64,000 bases of DNA from Arachnopeziza araneosa (lineage: Eukaryota > Ascomycota > Leotiomycetes > Helotiales > Arachnopezizaceae). Below are positions 36,301 through 47,091 of the stretch, piece after piece; position 1 is the first letter of the stretch; each line of letters opens with the position of its first letter. Position numbers and translations under genes: made by a program. The notes below the pieces were generated by a model, which had not been told where the DNA came from, made no database searches, and worked only from the letters and a program-made list of their open reading frames with translations. Location: contig QYAI01000019.1 of assembly GCA_003988855.1 (NCBI GenBank), positions 5,278 to 69,277 on the forward strand, in the 5' to 3' direction.

Positions 36301-37426
36301 CTTCAGTGTGCTCAGCAACAGATGCAATTGTCCTCACAACAGCTTTGGATACCTCTCGTACACCTCCTTTAACATCGAGAAATGAGCGAACAAATTTCAG
36401 AGCTTGCTCTCGCTCAACGTCTGCTTTCCTTTCTTTGATGAGAGATCTGTCACGAATTAGCAAGGAGAATGCCATTTCAAGCGCTAGAACTCACAAAACT
36501 ACCAAATAATCTGTATTAAGTGCTCGAATTTTTTGTAAAGAGCTAATATCTGATATTGCATATCTTGTCATACGATACCCTGCCGCCACAACCTCTCTAC
36601 TTTCGCTCAGAAGCATAACTTGCATTCGCAAGCCGAACACCGACCAGACTAAATCATATTTCAAAGTAGGATATCTTTTAAAAAGATCCACAAGGTTATT
36701 TGCATGGCCAACATAGTAGTCTGGGGTGAGACCTTCAATCTCAAGAGCTTGGAGAATTTCTGCAAGAGCATATGTCGGACTTTCTGTTGGCTCGTCGAAA
36801 TCTGATCCTGCGATACTTCTGCTGGCGCTTGCAGGAGATCGCAAACCGTTGCTGCTCTGGAACATGACATCCATACGACTCCGCGTAGGAGTTGTAGGAG
36901 GTTTAGGTCGCTGTAGCTCTGTTATCTGATTCCTCAGCTCCTTAATCTTCTGGTTTGAGGAATTGAGCTCTGCTTCGACTCGCTGTCTCTGCTCTTTGGT
37001 CTGCTTCGCTTTCTTCACATTCAAAGCTTCTAACATGTTTTCACTACCCTCCTTTATTTTCATCTCTCGATTTAGTGATTCGCGCAGACTGGACAGCACT
37101 TGATCTGGTAATCTCGCCTCATCCTCGTCTAGACGCTCCAGATTGAGCATTGAAGCATTCACATCAAGCCCGGAGCCTGCTCTTGACGGAGCTCGCAGAT
37201 TTGAACTGAAGCTGCCCGGAGCTGGTGAAGGGGCCAAGGATGAACCCCGAGGCCCAAAAGATATGGTATTCATTGCGCGGGACCCAAGGCCACCCCCTGG
37301 CTGCAAGCCATCTCGCTCAGGGGGAAGCTTAGAGCTAGTGGTGCTGTATGGGATAGACTGCTGAGTATACAATGACTTCTGAGTTGGCGTCGCCGACGTA
37401 CTCAGGATGCTCGGTGGCCCAACCAT
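33311..37426 (-). CDS. STE20: TORC2 subunit Rictor (Ste20/Avo3/Tsc11 orthologue)
   Basis: Three exons on minus: 37426-36495, 36446-34994, 34945-33311 (both introns 48 bp, branch points GCTAAT and GCTGAC); 1339 aa. Rictor scaffolds TOR complex 2, which controls AGC kinases, actin and membrane homeostasis. An N-terminal disordered part (about 1-95) leads to a coiled coil of about 70 residues containing KIKELRNQITELQRP. The Rictor N-terminal helical-repeat region follows with LAEILQALEIEGLTPDYYVG, ALNTDYLVVLSLIKER and VERSE-like VEREQALKFVRSFLDVKGGV. The middle region includes LTAQSPMFSKERLQETLCCG. The C-terminal conserved region includes SMELGAPFLEESDVV and GTAFFVLGLISRSIHGLEIL. The tail is acidic and short. 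The symbol follows the S. pombe name. The true N-terminus is uncertain: coding-like sequence continues upstream in the same frame beyond a TGA at 37448-37450. Confidence 0.92.
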
Positions 37427-39194
37427 TTGTCCACCAGCCGGAGAGGGTCAGCGGTTTTTGTCTGGAGGTGGCATGTGTGGTAAAGCTACACGAAGTAATT
37501 CGAAGGCATTCGAAGCATCTGCTAAACTCTGAGAGTAGTCAGCGGGGATACTGCTGTGCGCGTAATGTCTCGTGGGACGGTGGGATTCGCGGGGATATTG
37601 GAAGGCGGACAGGCTGTCGAGGCGCACGATGCGAATGGAAATCGATGTGGGAGAAAATAAACGAAAGTATTTGAAGGTAAATGATGGAGCTTCAAGATGT
37701 GGCAAGTTGAAATTTGCGACAGTTTCTACGTTATGTACATGATCTCTATGTTTCAAACATCAGCGTCGAGGTCTAAAGCCTGGAGCACGGACGCTTTCTG
37801 CTTGTATTAGAGCAGCTCGATTCCCATCTAAGTCTCTTGTTCTCAGTAGAACAAACTCGGACTTTTACTCATACATGTATATGCTTTCGAATTTTTTCTC
37901 TAGCGAGGTTGGATTAAAGTCAGACAGGATATGAGTTGTTTTAAGAGAGCGTACATTTACCCATGTTCCTTCAAAAGTGAGCAACTGAACATGGGTAGCA
38001 AGGGAGGGCTGTTAGATATCTAAACTTCGCGGGCTAAATAAAGATATCCGTGCCAGGAGGCTACTATACATAAATGGCGTTCTGCTCAGTGAATATTCAC
38101 CTAGGAATGTTGATAGATTTAGTGTCAGTCCTGAATCGACTACCTAGTTGCTTATTTACTTTTTGATCCAAGGAAAGATTCAGAGTTTGAGCCAAAGTCG
38201 CTGGAATAGTGAGGAAGACCCGCTACTTTGTTCGAAAGGGCTCTCAGAGATGACTTGCGCTTAACGTTAGATTGATCTTCGTGTTCAGTGACCAGCCAGG
38301 TTCTATCAGTGATCCCTTCACTCTCTTATCATCACTAAGGCGCGGGGTTAAAGAGTAGGTAAGTTAGAGCGTTGAAAAGGTAGCAGCTAAGAAGCTCCAT
38401 GCGTATGCATGATGAACTTGGAGCTTTCCGAGTTTATGATGAGGAGGCTTGGATTTGATTCGTTCTGAATGGTCTGATTTTCATCCTTATCAGATGAAAT
38501 CAGATCATCCCGTTTGAAAGTCTCCTTGCAAAGACAGTGTATCCTTGAGTTTGCGTGTTTGCATAAAGGGAAATAAAGTTGAGATAAGAGGAAGAGTCCA
38601 GAGTTTGGCTGGAAGTGAGGTATTGGGCCTCCAAGGTGAGACAGGAAAATGGCCATCAGACCACCTGAGGCTCGACGAGTGCAGCCTTCCGGCACCCAGC
38701 TGCCGCGGGCGGCAGCCTTGCAATGAAAACGCTCTGGAAGGGTGAGATTTACCGGGCAGAACAAATTTGCTTCGACGACGAGAGTCTTCACGGCACAAAC
38801 GGAACGGCAATCACGAAAAGGAGGGATTTATTCGAGCAATAACAGAGTTTGATCAACACGCTTCCATCGAACCATGACGATATGTTTCCAGGGCCCAATT
38901 CAATTGGAGGTGGCCGCGAAAATCCCCCATCGGAGGAAGCCGACACGGCCAGCCTCAGAACCATTGAACCAGCCGCAGGCGACTCCCATGATAAGACTAA
39001 TTCAGTGCAGACATATATAAAGAGCTCTATCCCTCGCATTACAGACTGCTTTCTCTACTTGCAACAACAGCTTAATCACTAGCAATTGGAGACTTTCAAT
39101 CCCTAACTGCAATACAATTAGCAATCATAATAAAGACATTCATCATAATTCCTATCTGCCTACTCCTCTTAGTTTTCACACACCTCATTTAAAA
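37427..39194. other. Intergenic between Rictor and uricase
   Basis: The first 120 bp carry an N-terminal-like extension of the Rictor frame behind a TGA. The rest holds divergent promoters and no other recognised gene. Confidence 0.5.
39011..39022 (+). promoter_or_regulatory. TATA-like element of the uricase gene
   Basis: ACATATATAAAG lies about 180 bp before the uricase ATG, followed by a pyrimidine-rich, CAA-rich leader. It fits a TATA-driven inducible promoter. The transcription start is not visible. Confidence 0.45.
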
Positions 39195-40195
39195 ATGGCA
39201 TCCATCGCCTCAGCAAGATACGGCAAGGACAATGTCAAAGTCTACAAGGTTGACCGAGACGAGAAGACCGGCGTGCAAACCGTCACCGAGATGACTGTCT
39301 GTGTACTCCTCGAGGGTGCTATTGAACCATCGTATGTCTTCTCCCCAAGATATGTTGGGACTATCTAACACTTACAGATACACTCGAGCAGACAACAGCG
39401 TTGTGGTAGCTACTGATTCCATGAAAAACACTGTCTATATCAAGGCCAAGGAGAACCCCGTTACTCCACCCGAACTTTTCGCCAGCATACTTGGCACCCA
39501 CTTCGTCGAGAAGTATCCTCATATCACTACTGCAAACATCAGCATTATTACCCACCGCTGGACGCGAATGACTATCGATGGCAAGCCACACCCGCATTCT
39601 TTCTACCGCGACGGAGAAGAGACTCGCAATGTCGAGGTTCGCGTACATAAGAACAATGGAATCGAGATTCGCAGTGGGATCGTTGGTTTGATGGTTTTGA
39701 AGAGCACTGGCTCAAAATTTTATGGTTTTGTCAGAGATGAGTACACCACGCTCCCAGAGGTGTGGGACAGAATCCTGTCAACCATTGTGGACGCTGGTTG
39801 GCAATGGAAGCGGTTCCCGAGCTTGGCTGCGGTACGAGCAACGGTTCCCAAATTCGACAAGGCCTGGTCTGATGCCCGAGATATTACTATGAAGACATTC
39901 GCGGAAGAGGACAGTCCCTCTGTTCAAAATACCATGTATAAGATGTGCGGTTCTATTTTGGAAGCTGTTCCAGAAGTTGAGACTGTGGATTATTCCTTGC
40001 CCAATCGACACTGTAAGTTCCCATGACATTTCTGAAAAACTTAGAACTAATACCTGTTCAGATTTCGAGATCGATTTGAGCTGGCATAAGGGAATTAAGA
40101 ACACCGGCAAGAATGCAGAAGTTTATGCACCCCAGGCTGGTCCAAATGGACTCATCAAAGTCAAGGTGGCCAGACAAATCTCTTCAAAATTGTAG
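39195..40195 (+). CDS. uaZ: Uricase (urate oxidase), peroxisomal
   Basis: Three exons: 39195-39331, 39378-40012, 40062-40195; 301 aa. Uricase oxidises urate with O2 to 5-hydroxyisourate and H2O2, in purine catabolism. Visible features are the N-terminal ARYGKDNVKVYKVDRDEKTG, the active-site loop TRADNSVVVATDSMKNTVY, HRWTRMTIDGKPHPHSF, the uricase signature LKSTGSKFYGFVRDEYTTL, and the C-terminal SSKL, a peroxisomal PTS1 signal. That signal agrees with containment of the H2O2 product. Length is typical. The symbol follows the Aspergillus gene. Purine and nitrogen-source regulation is likely from family knowledge, but no operator was identified. Confidence 0.95.
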
Positions 40196-41314
40196 AACTA
40201 TTGATTCCGAAAGCACATATAGCCATGGAGTTGAGGACCTCGGCGCATCATTCATTGGAGCATGGAATTTGAGCGTTATTTGACGCTGCATTGTATATAA
40301 ACCTTGCTGATCGATATACCACAGCCATTAGTTGAATATTATCCATAAAATTAACTTTGCTATTTGATGACTGTGCGCGAAAACTTCAACAAGGAATGTG
40401 GTATGATACAAAATTTCTATTTCGAAGCGAGGTCACGAGCAGGAATTAGAACTTGAAGGTCATTACAAAAGTCTTGCCTGTGAATACTCCAAGTCCCAAT
40501 ACTCAGATTCCAAAACAGAATCTAAGAATGGTGGGTACTATTCTCTCTCCAAGTCTAGGCTTAATGACTTTTAAGGCCTTCAAGGGTGTCTTGGGATTTT
40601 CCCAGACAATGAGAAGGAGTCGAGAGACTTTCTTCTTAGTAGTATAAATTTCTGTCAATGAACAACTATGCTATTTTTTACCTAAGAGTAATTTTGAAAT
40701 TGATATTAGTTGAGAAGTTTTACTAAAACTTGCAATTTGCTTCAGCCACGTTCAAGTCCGTCTTCGGTTTCTCTAGGAGACTTTAAAGTCCTTATTAAAC
40801 CACTGTTAGCAAAGCTGTTTCTTCTAAGTAGCATTTACACTCGTTACCTCATTTCAAGAACGAATAAAACATACCTAGGTATGTTGTGACTCCTCAATCA
40901 GCTAACAGCTAGCATTGCCACCATCACCACCTTTTATCCGCCCTCTACTCTCTGCGAGGTTCTTTCAAACAAACATCTTACACGAACACTCATTTTAACA
41001 TTAAACTAAAACGAGGTTCTGAGGTCGAGACGATGTAAACGGTTTTGTCATGAATACTTCGTGGTAGCTCAATTATGCTTTGCAAGATGGCTAGAACTTG
41101 CCTTCTGAGATAAAGTAGGGAAGTGAGCTGCAAGAATCAGACGAGGAATCGGAAATTCTAAACTACACCTCGATAAAGATAAGCAATGAAACAGCCGATT
41201 TCTCGCGACGCGTACAAATTGGCCTCAAACCTCGACAAAGTCAACAGAAGTAGGAACTTGAACACTCAAACACGTCTACCGTATTCCATCCGAGATCCGC
41301 TGAATACATTCAAG
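40196..41314. other. Intergenic
   Basis: 3' flank of uricase followed by AT-rich sequence; no gene was recognised. The in-frame ATG at 41186 extends the micro-ORF described next. Confidence 0.45.
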
Positions 41315-41482
41315 ATGCAAGAGAATCTTGTTCCTGTCGTCGTCCTCCTCGTCCTAATTCTCGTTCTCTCGCCATGTTGGTACTTTATCTACAAAGCTAG
41401 GCAGGATCTGAGAAATTATTCGGGCGAAGGGACCTCGAGTGCAACCGCGACGACTACTGTGGCCGTCACCTCTGATTCTTAA
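41315..41482 (+). CDS. Putative single-TM micropeptide (55 aa)
   Basis: The ATG at 41315 opens a 55-codon frame with a short polar start (MQENL), one strong hydrophobic segment (VPVVVLLVLILVLSPCWYF), a basic juxtamembrane IYKARQ and a Ser/Thr-rich tail. An in-frame ATG at 41186 would add 43 polar residues. The family is not recognised. The design resembles a small membrane regulator, but no homology or splice evidence supports it. Confidence 0.35.
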   Translation: MQENLVPVVVLLVLILVLSPCWYFIYKARQDLRNYSGEGTSSATATTTVAVTSDS

Positions 41483-41810
41483 AGATAGTGGGCGCGTGAG
41501 CTTGTGGGCTTGGGTAGTTACCGCTTTTCGTTCAAAGTTCATGGCTTACTGCTAATGTAATGATAGTAGTGTTCTGTACGATTCCCTAGTTCTGTTTGGT
41601 TATTCATGACCTGCAACGTGAAGGTCTATTTAATCTACGCTGGAGCTCGATCCTGCGGTCCTCATAACCATCGCCAGTACTTTGAAGTTTGTGAACCTAT
41701 AAAACCAGCCGTATCCTTCCAGTATCCTCGAAACCAAGTACAGCCTATCAAAGTACTAAGCCGACTTCTCTGCTCAGCCTGCTCATATTGAGATCAATAA
41801 GACGCACACA

Positions 41811-41924
41811 ATGGCACCGAATCTCTTAATTGCTATCATCTGCAGTGGAACCGGTATCCTGCTCGCTGTGGTCCTTTGGTTGTTCCTTAGCAAGTTTTGT
41901 GCAGGTGGGAGTAATAACTCGTAA
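41811..41924 (+). CDS. Putative single-TM micropeptide (37 aa)
   Basis: The ATG at 41811 sits in a good fungal start context (CACACAATGGC) and opens 37 codons: MAPN, a hydrophobic helix (LLIAIICSGTGILLAVVLWL), then FLSKFCAGGSNNS and a stop. It lies about 330 bp after the other micro-ORF on the same strand and has the same layout: short polar start, one TM, basic/Ser tail. Unrecognised family; may be chance. Confidence 0.3.
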   Translation: MAPNLLIAIICSGTGILLAVVLWLFLSKFCAGGSNNS

Positions 41925-42169
41925 CTTCCAAGAAGAAGTACAAACGTGTAAGGAAGACTGCACCCTTCGATTACTGGGCTGTTCACTGACGGAAGCCTTA
42001 ATTTAGTGTCTTAATTCCTAAAACGTAACCAAGGACTTCTATCCGGTTCGATATTCCCAAGTCTGGAGGTGGTCTCGTTATTGTGAGACGCGGCGGTATC
42101 AAAAAACCTAGTGCTCAGTTGACCTTTTAAAGAGTTATTAGTAAATAAAGACCCGCAATACTGTCGTAC

Positions 42170-42996
42170 TCAGTCCATGCCATCTCCATGATTTTCTAAC
42201 ATGAACCCGGGGCTCCAGTATTCCCACTCTTCACATTGCTTATCTACCCAAAGCATGCTTTCTGAGACGAGATCATCAATAGCTGTTTTGGCTCTGGCTT
42301 TAGGCCATCTCAAATTAACCATCAACATGGTAACGGTGACGTATCCTAAAAGCTGAGCTGCCTCAAGGACCGCACTCTGATCTGTGTTGAGCTCCTTTGG
42401 TACAGAACGGATATAAGTCTTGTGGCCAACCTTAAGGGTAGTGTACGAAGATCCTAAAGGTTTCAAAGTTTCCACAGCACGAAGGATATCATCCCTTCGA
42501 AAAGTTAGCCTATACCAGATATGCCTCAAGTTAAACCATACTCCGTGATTTCAGTGCCGCCTTCCATCCTTGTGCTCATGATTCGATCTTTGAGTTCTTT
42601 AACTCCAATAAGTCCTCCATTTTCTTGTCTTGTGGCGCCGCAAACTTCCACTACTCTTACTGCAAGCTCGAAGTAGAAGTCATTTACACTCCCTCCTAAC
42701 AGCTGAGCCCAGAAACTGCCACCGCCGTCTTTTGTGCCTCCCCCACTGCTACTTGCTAATGGATCTACTCCAATAGCAGCACACATCCGAGCAAACTCTG
42801 CTCGGAAGCTTGGATTCGAACGGATATCCTTCGCATGAGTCTGGGAGAACTGCTGTAGAAGGGAACGGAAGACTGAAAGCTGAGTTGCAAGGGACGTGGA
42901 ATGAGAACTCCGTAAATTATTTCCATGCGAAGCATACTGGGCAGAAGTAATTCGAGACCTATCAAAGGCCGCAAGGCCTACTCCCTTTCTTGACAT
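42170..42996 (-). CDS. VPS22: ESCRT-II subunit VPS22 (SNF8/EAP30)
   Basis: Two exons on minus, 42996-42542 and 42494-42170 (47-bp intron with GCTAAC branch point); 259 aa. VPS22 is the core winged-helix subunit of ESCRT-II, which acts with VPS25 and VPS36 on endosomes to sort ubiquitinated cargo into multivesicular bodies. Family marks are the start MSRKGVGLAAFDR, the N-terminal coiled helix QLSVFRSLLQQFSQTHAKDI, FRAEFARMCAAIGVDPLAS, DFYFELAVRVVEVC and GGLIGVKELKDRI. The winged-helix region after the splice has DDILRAVETLKPLGSSY and LGYVTVTMLMVNLRW. The protein is full length. Its start codon is only 159 bp from that of the divergent uS9 gene. Confidence 0.93.
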
Positions 42997-43155
42997 TGTC
43001 GTGATGTCGTGGTGTATGAGAGGCACGTGAGAGTGAAATCGTCAGCCTCGCTTGGTCCGTGCTCGAAGCTAGAACGTTTCCGCTGGGGGAAAATCCCACA
43101 CACAAATTCGCGAAAATTAACCTCCTCGACGACAGCAACATCGAACGCCACAACC
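42997..43155. promoter_or_regulatory. Compact divergent promoter, VPS22 / uS9
   Basis: Only 159 bp lie between the two start codons, so a highly expressed ribosomal-protein gene and an ESCRT gene share one promoter region. No TATA box was seen. Confidence 0.6.
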
Positions 43156-43760
43156 ATGGCTTCATCAACACAGAGTGTGCAATGCTTCGGCAAGAAGAAG
43201 ACAGCGACCGCTGTTGCCATGTGCAAGGTGAGATCCTCTGAGCTGGATTCTCTGGGTGGCCGAGAGAATGGCAGACTTTCATTGCCCTCTTGCAATCCCG
43301 AACCTGAGTATACGCAGAAATGGCTTGCTAATACAGTTTCTACAGGCTGGAAAAGGACTTGTTAAAGTTAATGGAAAGCCCCTTAACCTCGTCCAACCCG
43401 AGATTCTACGATTCAAGGTCTACGAACCACTCTTGATTGTCGGTCTTGACAAGTTCGCCAACGTCGATATTCGCGTCCGAGTCACTGGTGGTGGACATGT
43501 TTCTCAGGTCTATGCTATTCGTCAGGCCATCTCGAAATCCATTGTTGCGTATTACCAAAAATTCGTCGATGAGCACTCCAAGAACCAATTGAAGCAAGCC
43601 CTGGTTCAATACGACCGAACCCTGTTGGTTGCAGATAACAGACGGTGTGAGCCAAAGAAATTTGGAGGTAGGTTTTGCTGTTTTCGAACAAGTGAGAGTG
43701 CTGCTAAACTGTGCTTCAGGTCCCGGTGCAAGAGCCAGATACCAAAAATCTTACCGTTAA
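43156..43760 (+). CDS. RPS16: 40S ribosomal protein uS9 (S16)
   Basis: Three exons: 43156-43227, 43346-43667, 43720-43760 (introns 118 and 52 bp); 144 aa. The protein is a small-subunit component whose C-terminal tail reaches the P-site tRNA. Diagnostic sequences are SVQCFGKKKTATAVAMCK, GLVKVNGKPLNLVQPEILR, VRVTGGGHVSQVYAIRQAIS, AYYQKFVDEHSKNQLKQAL and the invariant ending GARARYQKSYR. All are complete. The longer first intron is typical of fungal ribosomal-protein genes. Confidence 0.96.
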
Positions 43761-44176
43761 GGATGGGAACGCTTGGGGTTTGGGACTGGAGAATCGTTTT
43801 CTGCTGCATTTGCAATGGGTAGGCTATGCTATTGGCTGGTTGTAGAATTTTAAGCAGATAAATGCAAAATTCTTCCTACACATGAATGGATCTATATTGG
43901 TCAAGATGAACTTCTTCTTGCGCTTAGTGTGACTAGCAATGTCCATACAGGGTTGACTAGAAGTGAAATACGCTTTGCCATATCTAACTCAACACAGTCT
44001 TCTCTCTAGTTGAAGGACTAGCTGAAACAGACGAAAATTGAACCTTAAGAAAGATTAATTGTTGAGCTTAATCAAGGAATCAAAAGTGTTCTTATCTAAG
44101 GTACACTCAACAACGCCTAGTTACGCCTGGTTATTGCGTAGTTCTTGCAAGATCATGAACTTGTGAGGTAACCGTA
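43761..44176. other. Convergent 3' intergenic region
   Basis: Sequence between the RPS16 and TYR1 stop codons; nothing recognised. Confidence 0.5.
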
Positions 44177-45969
44177 TCACCTTTTTGTATTCTCCAATAT
44201 GGTCTCTATCATTTCATTCCCAACCTTCGTAGCATCTGCAAATCTTGCCTCGAAGAACTTCTGCGTGCTCTGAAACCTATCTTTGTAGCTCTCAAAATCC
44301 CCAAAGGTAACGCAATCACTCCATCCTCGTGCAGCGAATGTAAACTCTAAATCATCAGACCGGAAGGTATTATCGTCAATTGCGATGCGAATCACATCGT
44401 TCAGGAGTGCTGGCTTGCGGAATAAGTATTCTGTGACACCAAGCCAAAGACGGAACAGAGGTGTCGAGCAGATCATGTGGTCATATGGAACAATCTTTAG
44501 TTGGGACCAGCAGTCTACCATTGCCAAGAGACTCAGGTGGTTGTTTGGGAGAGGTGTGTCCGGCTTCTTTCCTAGAGAGAAACGGTCAAGAACTTCGTCA
44601 TGAAGCAGGAGCTCTCCATCCCATTTCTGAGATCCGAACACGGCAGTACCAGCTTTTTTGATCCTTTGCTCGAGCTCTTGACGATGTCCACCTAACATGA
44701 GCTTGTACAAGTCTGTTACAGACTGTGCGTACTGGCGAATTTGTTCCTTTGCATATGGGTTAAGGATTGCAAGGCCGGCATAGACATGCCATTTTTGAGA
44801 GTAGATTCGGAGTGTCAAGTTGATTTTGACGTTTTCGATACCACCCACATAGCGAGCTATCTCCCAAGGAAATTGCGCATTCGCGTGCCAAGCTTTTCCC
44901 ATGCTAAGAAATGCCGCATGGGTAACTGCTTGGGTGTCTGCTGTAATTCGATCATGTTTCGCTGCTGAGAGGTAGACATGCGTTGATCCTAGACAAGAAA
45001 GGACTTGTTCTACTTTGTCAAAGCTCTCCTGAGATGCACGATGTTTGATTAAAACCTAAAATAGTTAAGACACAGTAGAATTAGGGATCGTGTGACTTTA
45101 ATCTCACCAACGGTTGACCTTTTGGGTCTACATTCGGACCATGGAGGGAGTGGCAGGAGATGATCTCAACATCCTTAGGAAGGTGCTCTTCAAACGCAGC
45201 GATTTCTGGGGCTTTGCAAGAAGTTTGGCCCCCGACAATAGCACCTTGTTTCGTTGCTAGAGAAAGGATTAGCAGCGAGTTAATACTACTTTCTTAGTAA
45301 CATACATGGTCCGTACATAGAAACAACTTTATTAATCGAAGCAGCTTCAACGTTGTAGATAATATAATCACTTGCTCTAGAAACGAGATGGCCATTTGGA
45401 AGTATTTTGATTCGTTTCTATTGACTTCTCAGCACTTGTTGAGGGATAGGCTATGTACTAAATCATACTGCATCTGCATATTCTGCCTTCAAAGCATCAT
45501 ATTTCTCTTCCTTGTCGCAAGCATTAACTCTGATTTCATATCATTAGCTGAGCAATATTCAAATACGTCTGGCTTGACCTGAAGAACACTCAGTTAGCAT
45601 TCCGTAATCAAAGGCAAGTTCAGTGGAGTTGTAATGTGGAAGTGTAATTTTCAGACAATAAAAAATAAGGTAGCTGAGATTTTTCATCAATGAAAGCCAG
45701 CTGCAACGCCTGGTACCAGAATGGCAGTCAGGTAAGCTGAAGGCGATACTCGAGCCAAATGCACTCAAGTCATCATAATAAACAGAATGGGATATGGTGA
45801 GGTGTTTGAACGTACAATTGTGCCTATCGCTCAGCGACGCTCAGCTGAAGAAACAAAATTACCTCCAGCCTACGGCGCTGAGCCTCCGGGCATACATTCT
45901 GCCCATGTCTCCAAGCCCAATAATGCCGACAATGAAGTCATTTTCAACCAACAACTGCTTGGAAGCCAT
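44177..45969 (-). CDS. TYR1: Prephenate dehydrogenase (tyrosine biosynthesis)
   Basis: Five exons on minus: 45969-45863, 45529-45469, 45417-45306, 45256-45108, 45055-44177; 435 aa. The enzyme oxidatively decarboxylates prephenate to 4-hydroxyphenylpyruvate with NAD(P)+. It shows the Rossmann motif IIGLGDMGRMYARRL (Gly18, Gly20, Gly23), RVNACDKEEKYDAL, ILPNGHLVSRASDYIIYNVE, GAIVGGQTSCKAPEI, the catalytic-region SCHSLHGPNVDPKGQPL, and AFLSMGKAWHANAQFPWEIA. The C-terminal helical dimerisation part is intact. The start is fixed by the short N-terminus before the Rossmann strand. Intron 1 is 333 bp, far longer than the other three (49-52 bp). All the expected protein sequence lies outside it. Confidence 0.93.
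45530..45862 (-). other. Unusually long TYR1 intron with C/D-box-like elements
   Basis: Within the intron, on the transcribed strand, ATGATGA (45776-45770) is followed by CTGA (45731-45728), then TTGATGA (45690-45684) and CTGA (45654-45651). The order C, D', C', D fits a box C/D snoRNA of about 125 nt, but no flanking terminal stem was found. This may be chance. Confidence 0.2.
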
Positions 45970-46383
45970 GATTGAAGACACCTTTCATCAGATTCAGCAA
46001 TTACCACATCTCTGGGAAACAGCCCACCAGCAGCAGATCGGCTCACGGCGATGAGGGGGACTGTGCCTTAAAGTAGGGTTGTTCGAAGATCAAAGTTGAA
46101 AAACAATAGGAATGTGAAGATGGAAGAAAACTTTCGAGGTCAAGAGGCGGTAGCTCAGAAATTTCGGCAGGCATTGCTTTAGCGAAGAGTCCGTGCACAA
46201 TCACCCAATTGAAGCGCTTTGGCGAAGTCGAATTTTGACCGCCCCACACACAAACCCAAATAAGTCACGCTAGCCTATTTTTGGGAAGGTTGCTGGACCG
46301 TGCGCCACAATCAATCATTTTGCGAATATCGCAGCATTTTCCATCTTTCTCTATCCTCAAGAAATCGCATCCAATCCGCCAGA
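45970..46383. promoter_or_regulatory. Divergent promoter region, TYR1 / uS11
   Basis: 414 bp between start codons on opposite strands; must contain both promoters. No specific element was assigned. Confidence 0.45.
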
Positions 46384-47091
46384 ATGCCTCCTAAAAAAGC
46401 TGCGAGGCCCGTGGCCGAAAACATCTCCCTCGGTCCCCAAGTTGCCGAAGGAACATTAGTATTCGGAGTTGCGAGAATCTTCGCAAGCTTCAACGGTACG
46501 TTCATCATTTCGTTGATATTTGGGGTTGGCTTATGGAAGAGCGCGACTTTTGGCTCTCAACCTCAACTACCAACCTTTGAATCCATGCTAATAGACGATA
46601 ATAGACACCTTCGTTCACGTTACAGATTTGAGGTTCGTTATCTCTTGAAAAAATGCGGAGTTGGAGAATACATATCCAATACTTGGCATCAGAAAGAGTT
46701 GAGCTGACATCCTGGGTGATTTCCAGTGGTCGCGAAACCATCTGCCGAGTTACCGGTGGCATGAAAGTCAAGGCGGATCGTGACGAGTCGTCTCCATACG
46801 CTGCTATGCTGGCTGCTCAAGATGTGGCTGTTCGCTGCAAGGAGTTAGGCATCAATGCTCTTCACATTAAGATTCGGGCTACAGGAGGCAAGTGAAATCA
46901 AATTCAAACTTTGGATATTTGCTCATTTATATTAAATAGGTAATGGAACCAAGACCCCAGGTCCAGGTGCTCAATCTGCTCTCCGCGCTCTTGCTCGTTC
47001 AGGAATGAAGATTGGCCGAATTGAGGATGTTACTCCAACCCCATCCGACTCTACTCGTCGCAAGGGAGGTCGCCGTGGTCGTCGTCTCTAG
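46384..47091 (+). CDS. RPS14: 40S ribosomal protein uS11 (S14)
   Basis: Four exons: 46384-46495, 46605-46632, 46727-46887, 46940-47091; 150 aa. The protein is a small-subunit platform component needed for 18S rRNA maturation. Diagnostic sequences are VFGVARIFASFNDTFVHVTD (spanning exons 1 and 2), GRETICRVTGGMKVKADRDE, SPYAAMLAAQDVAVRCKELG, HIKIRATGGNGTKTPGPGAQ and the C-terminal RIEDVTPTPSDSTRRKGGRR. The 28-nt second exon is needed for DTFVHVTDLS. The third intron starts with GCAAGT: only a GC donor after the first base of the second Gly codon gives TGGNGTKT, because the neighbouring GT donor breaks the frame. Confidence 0.96.
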
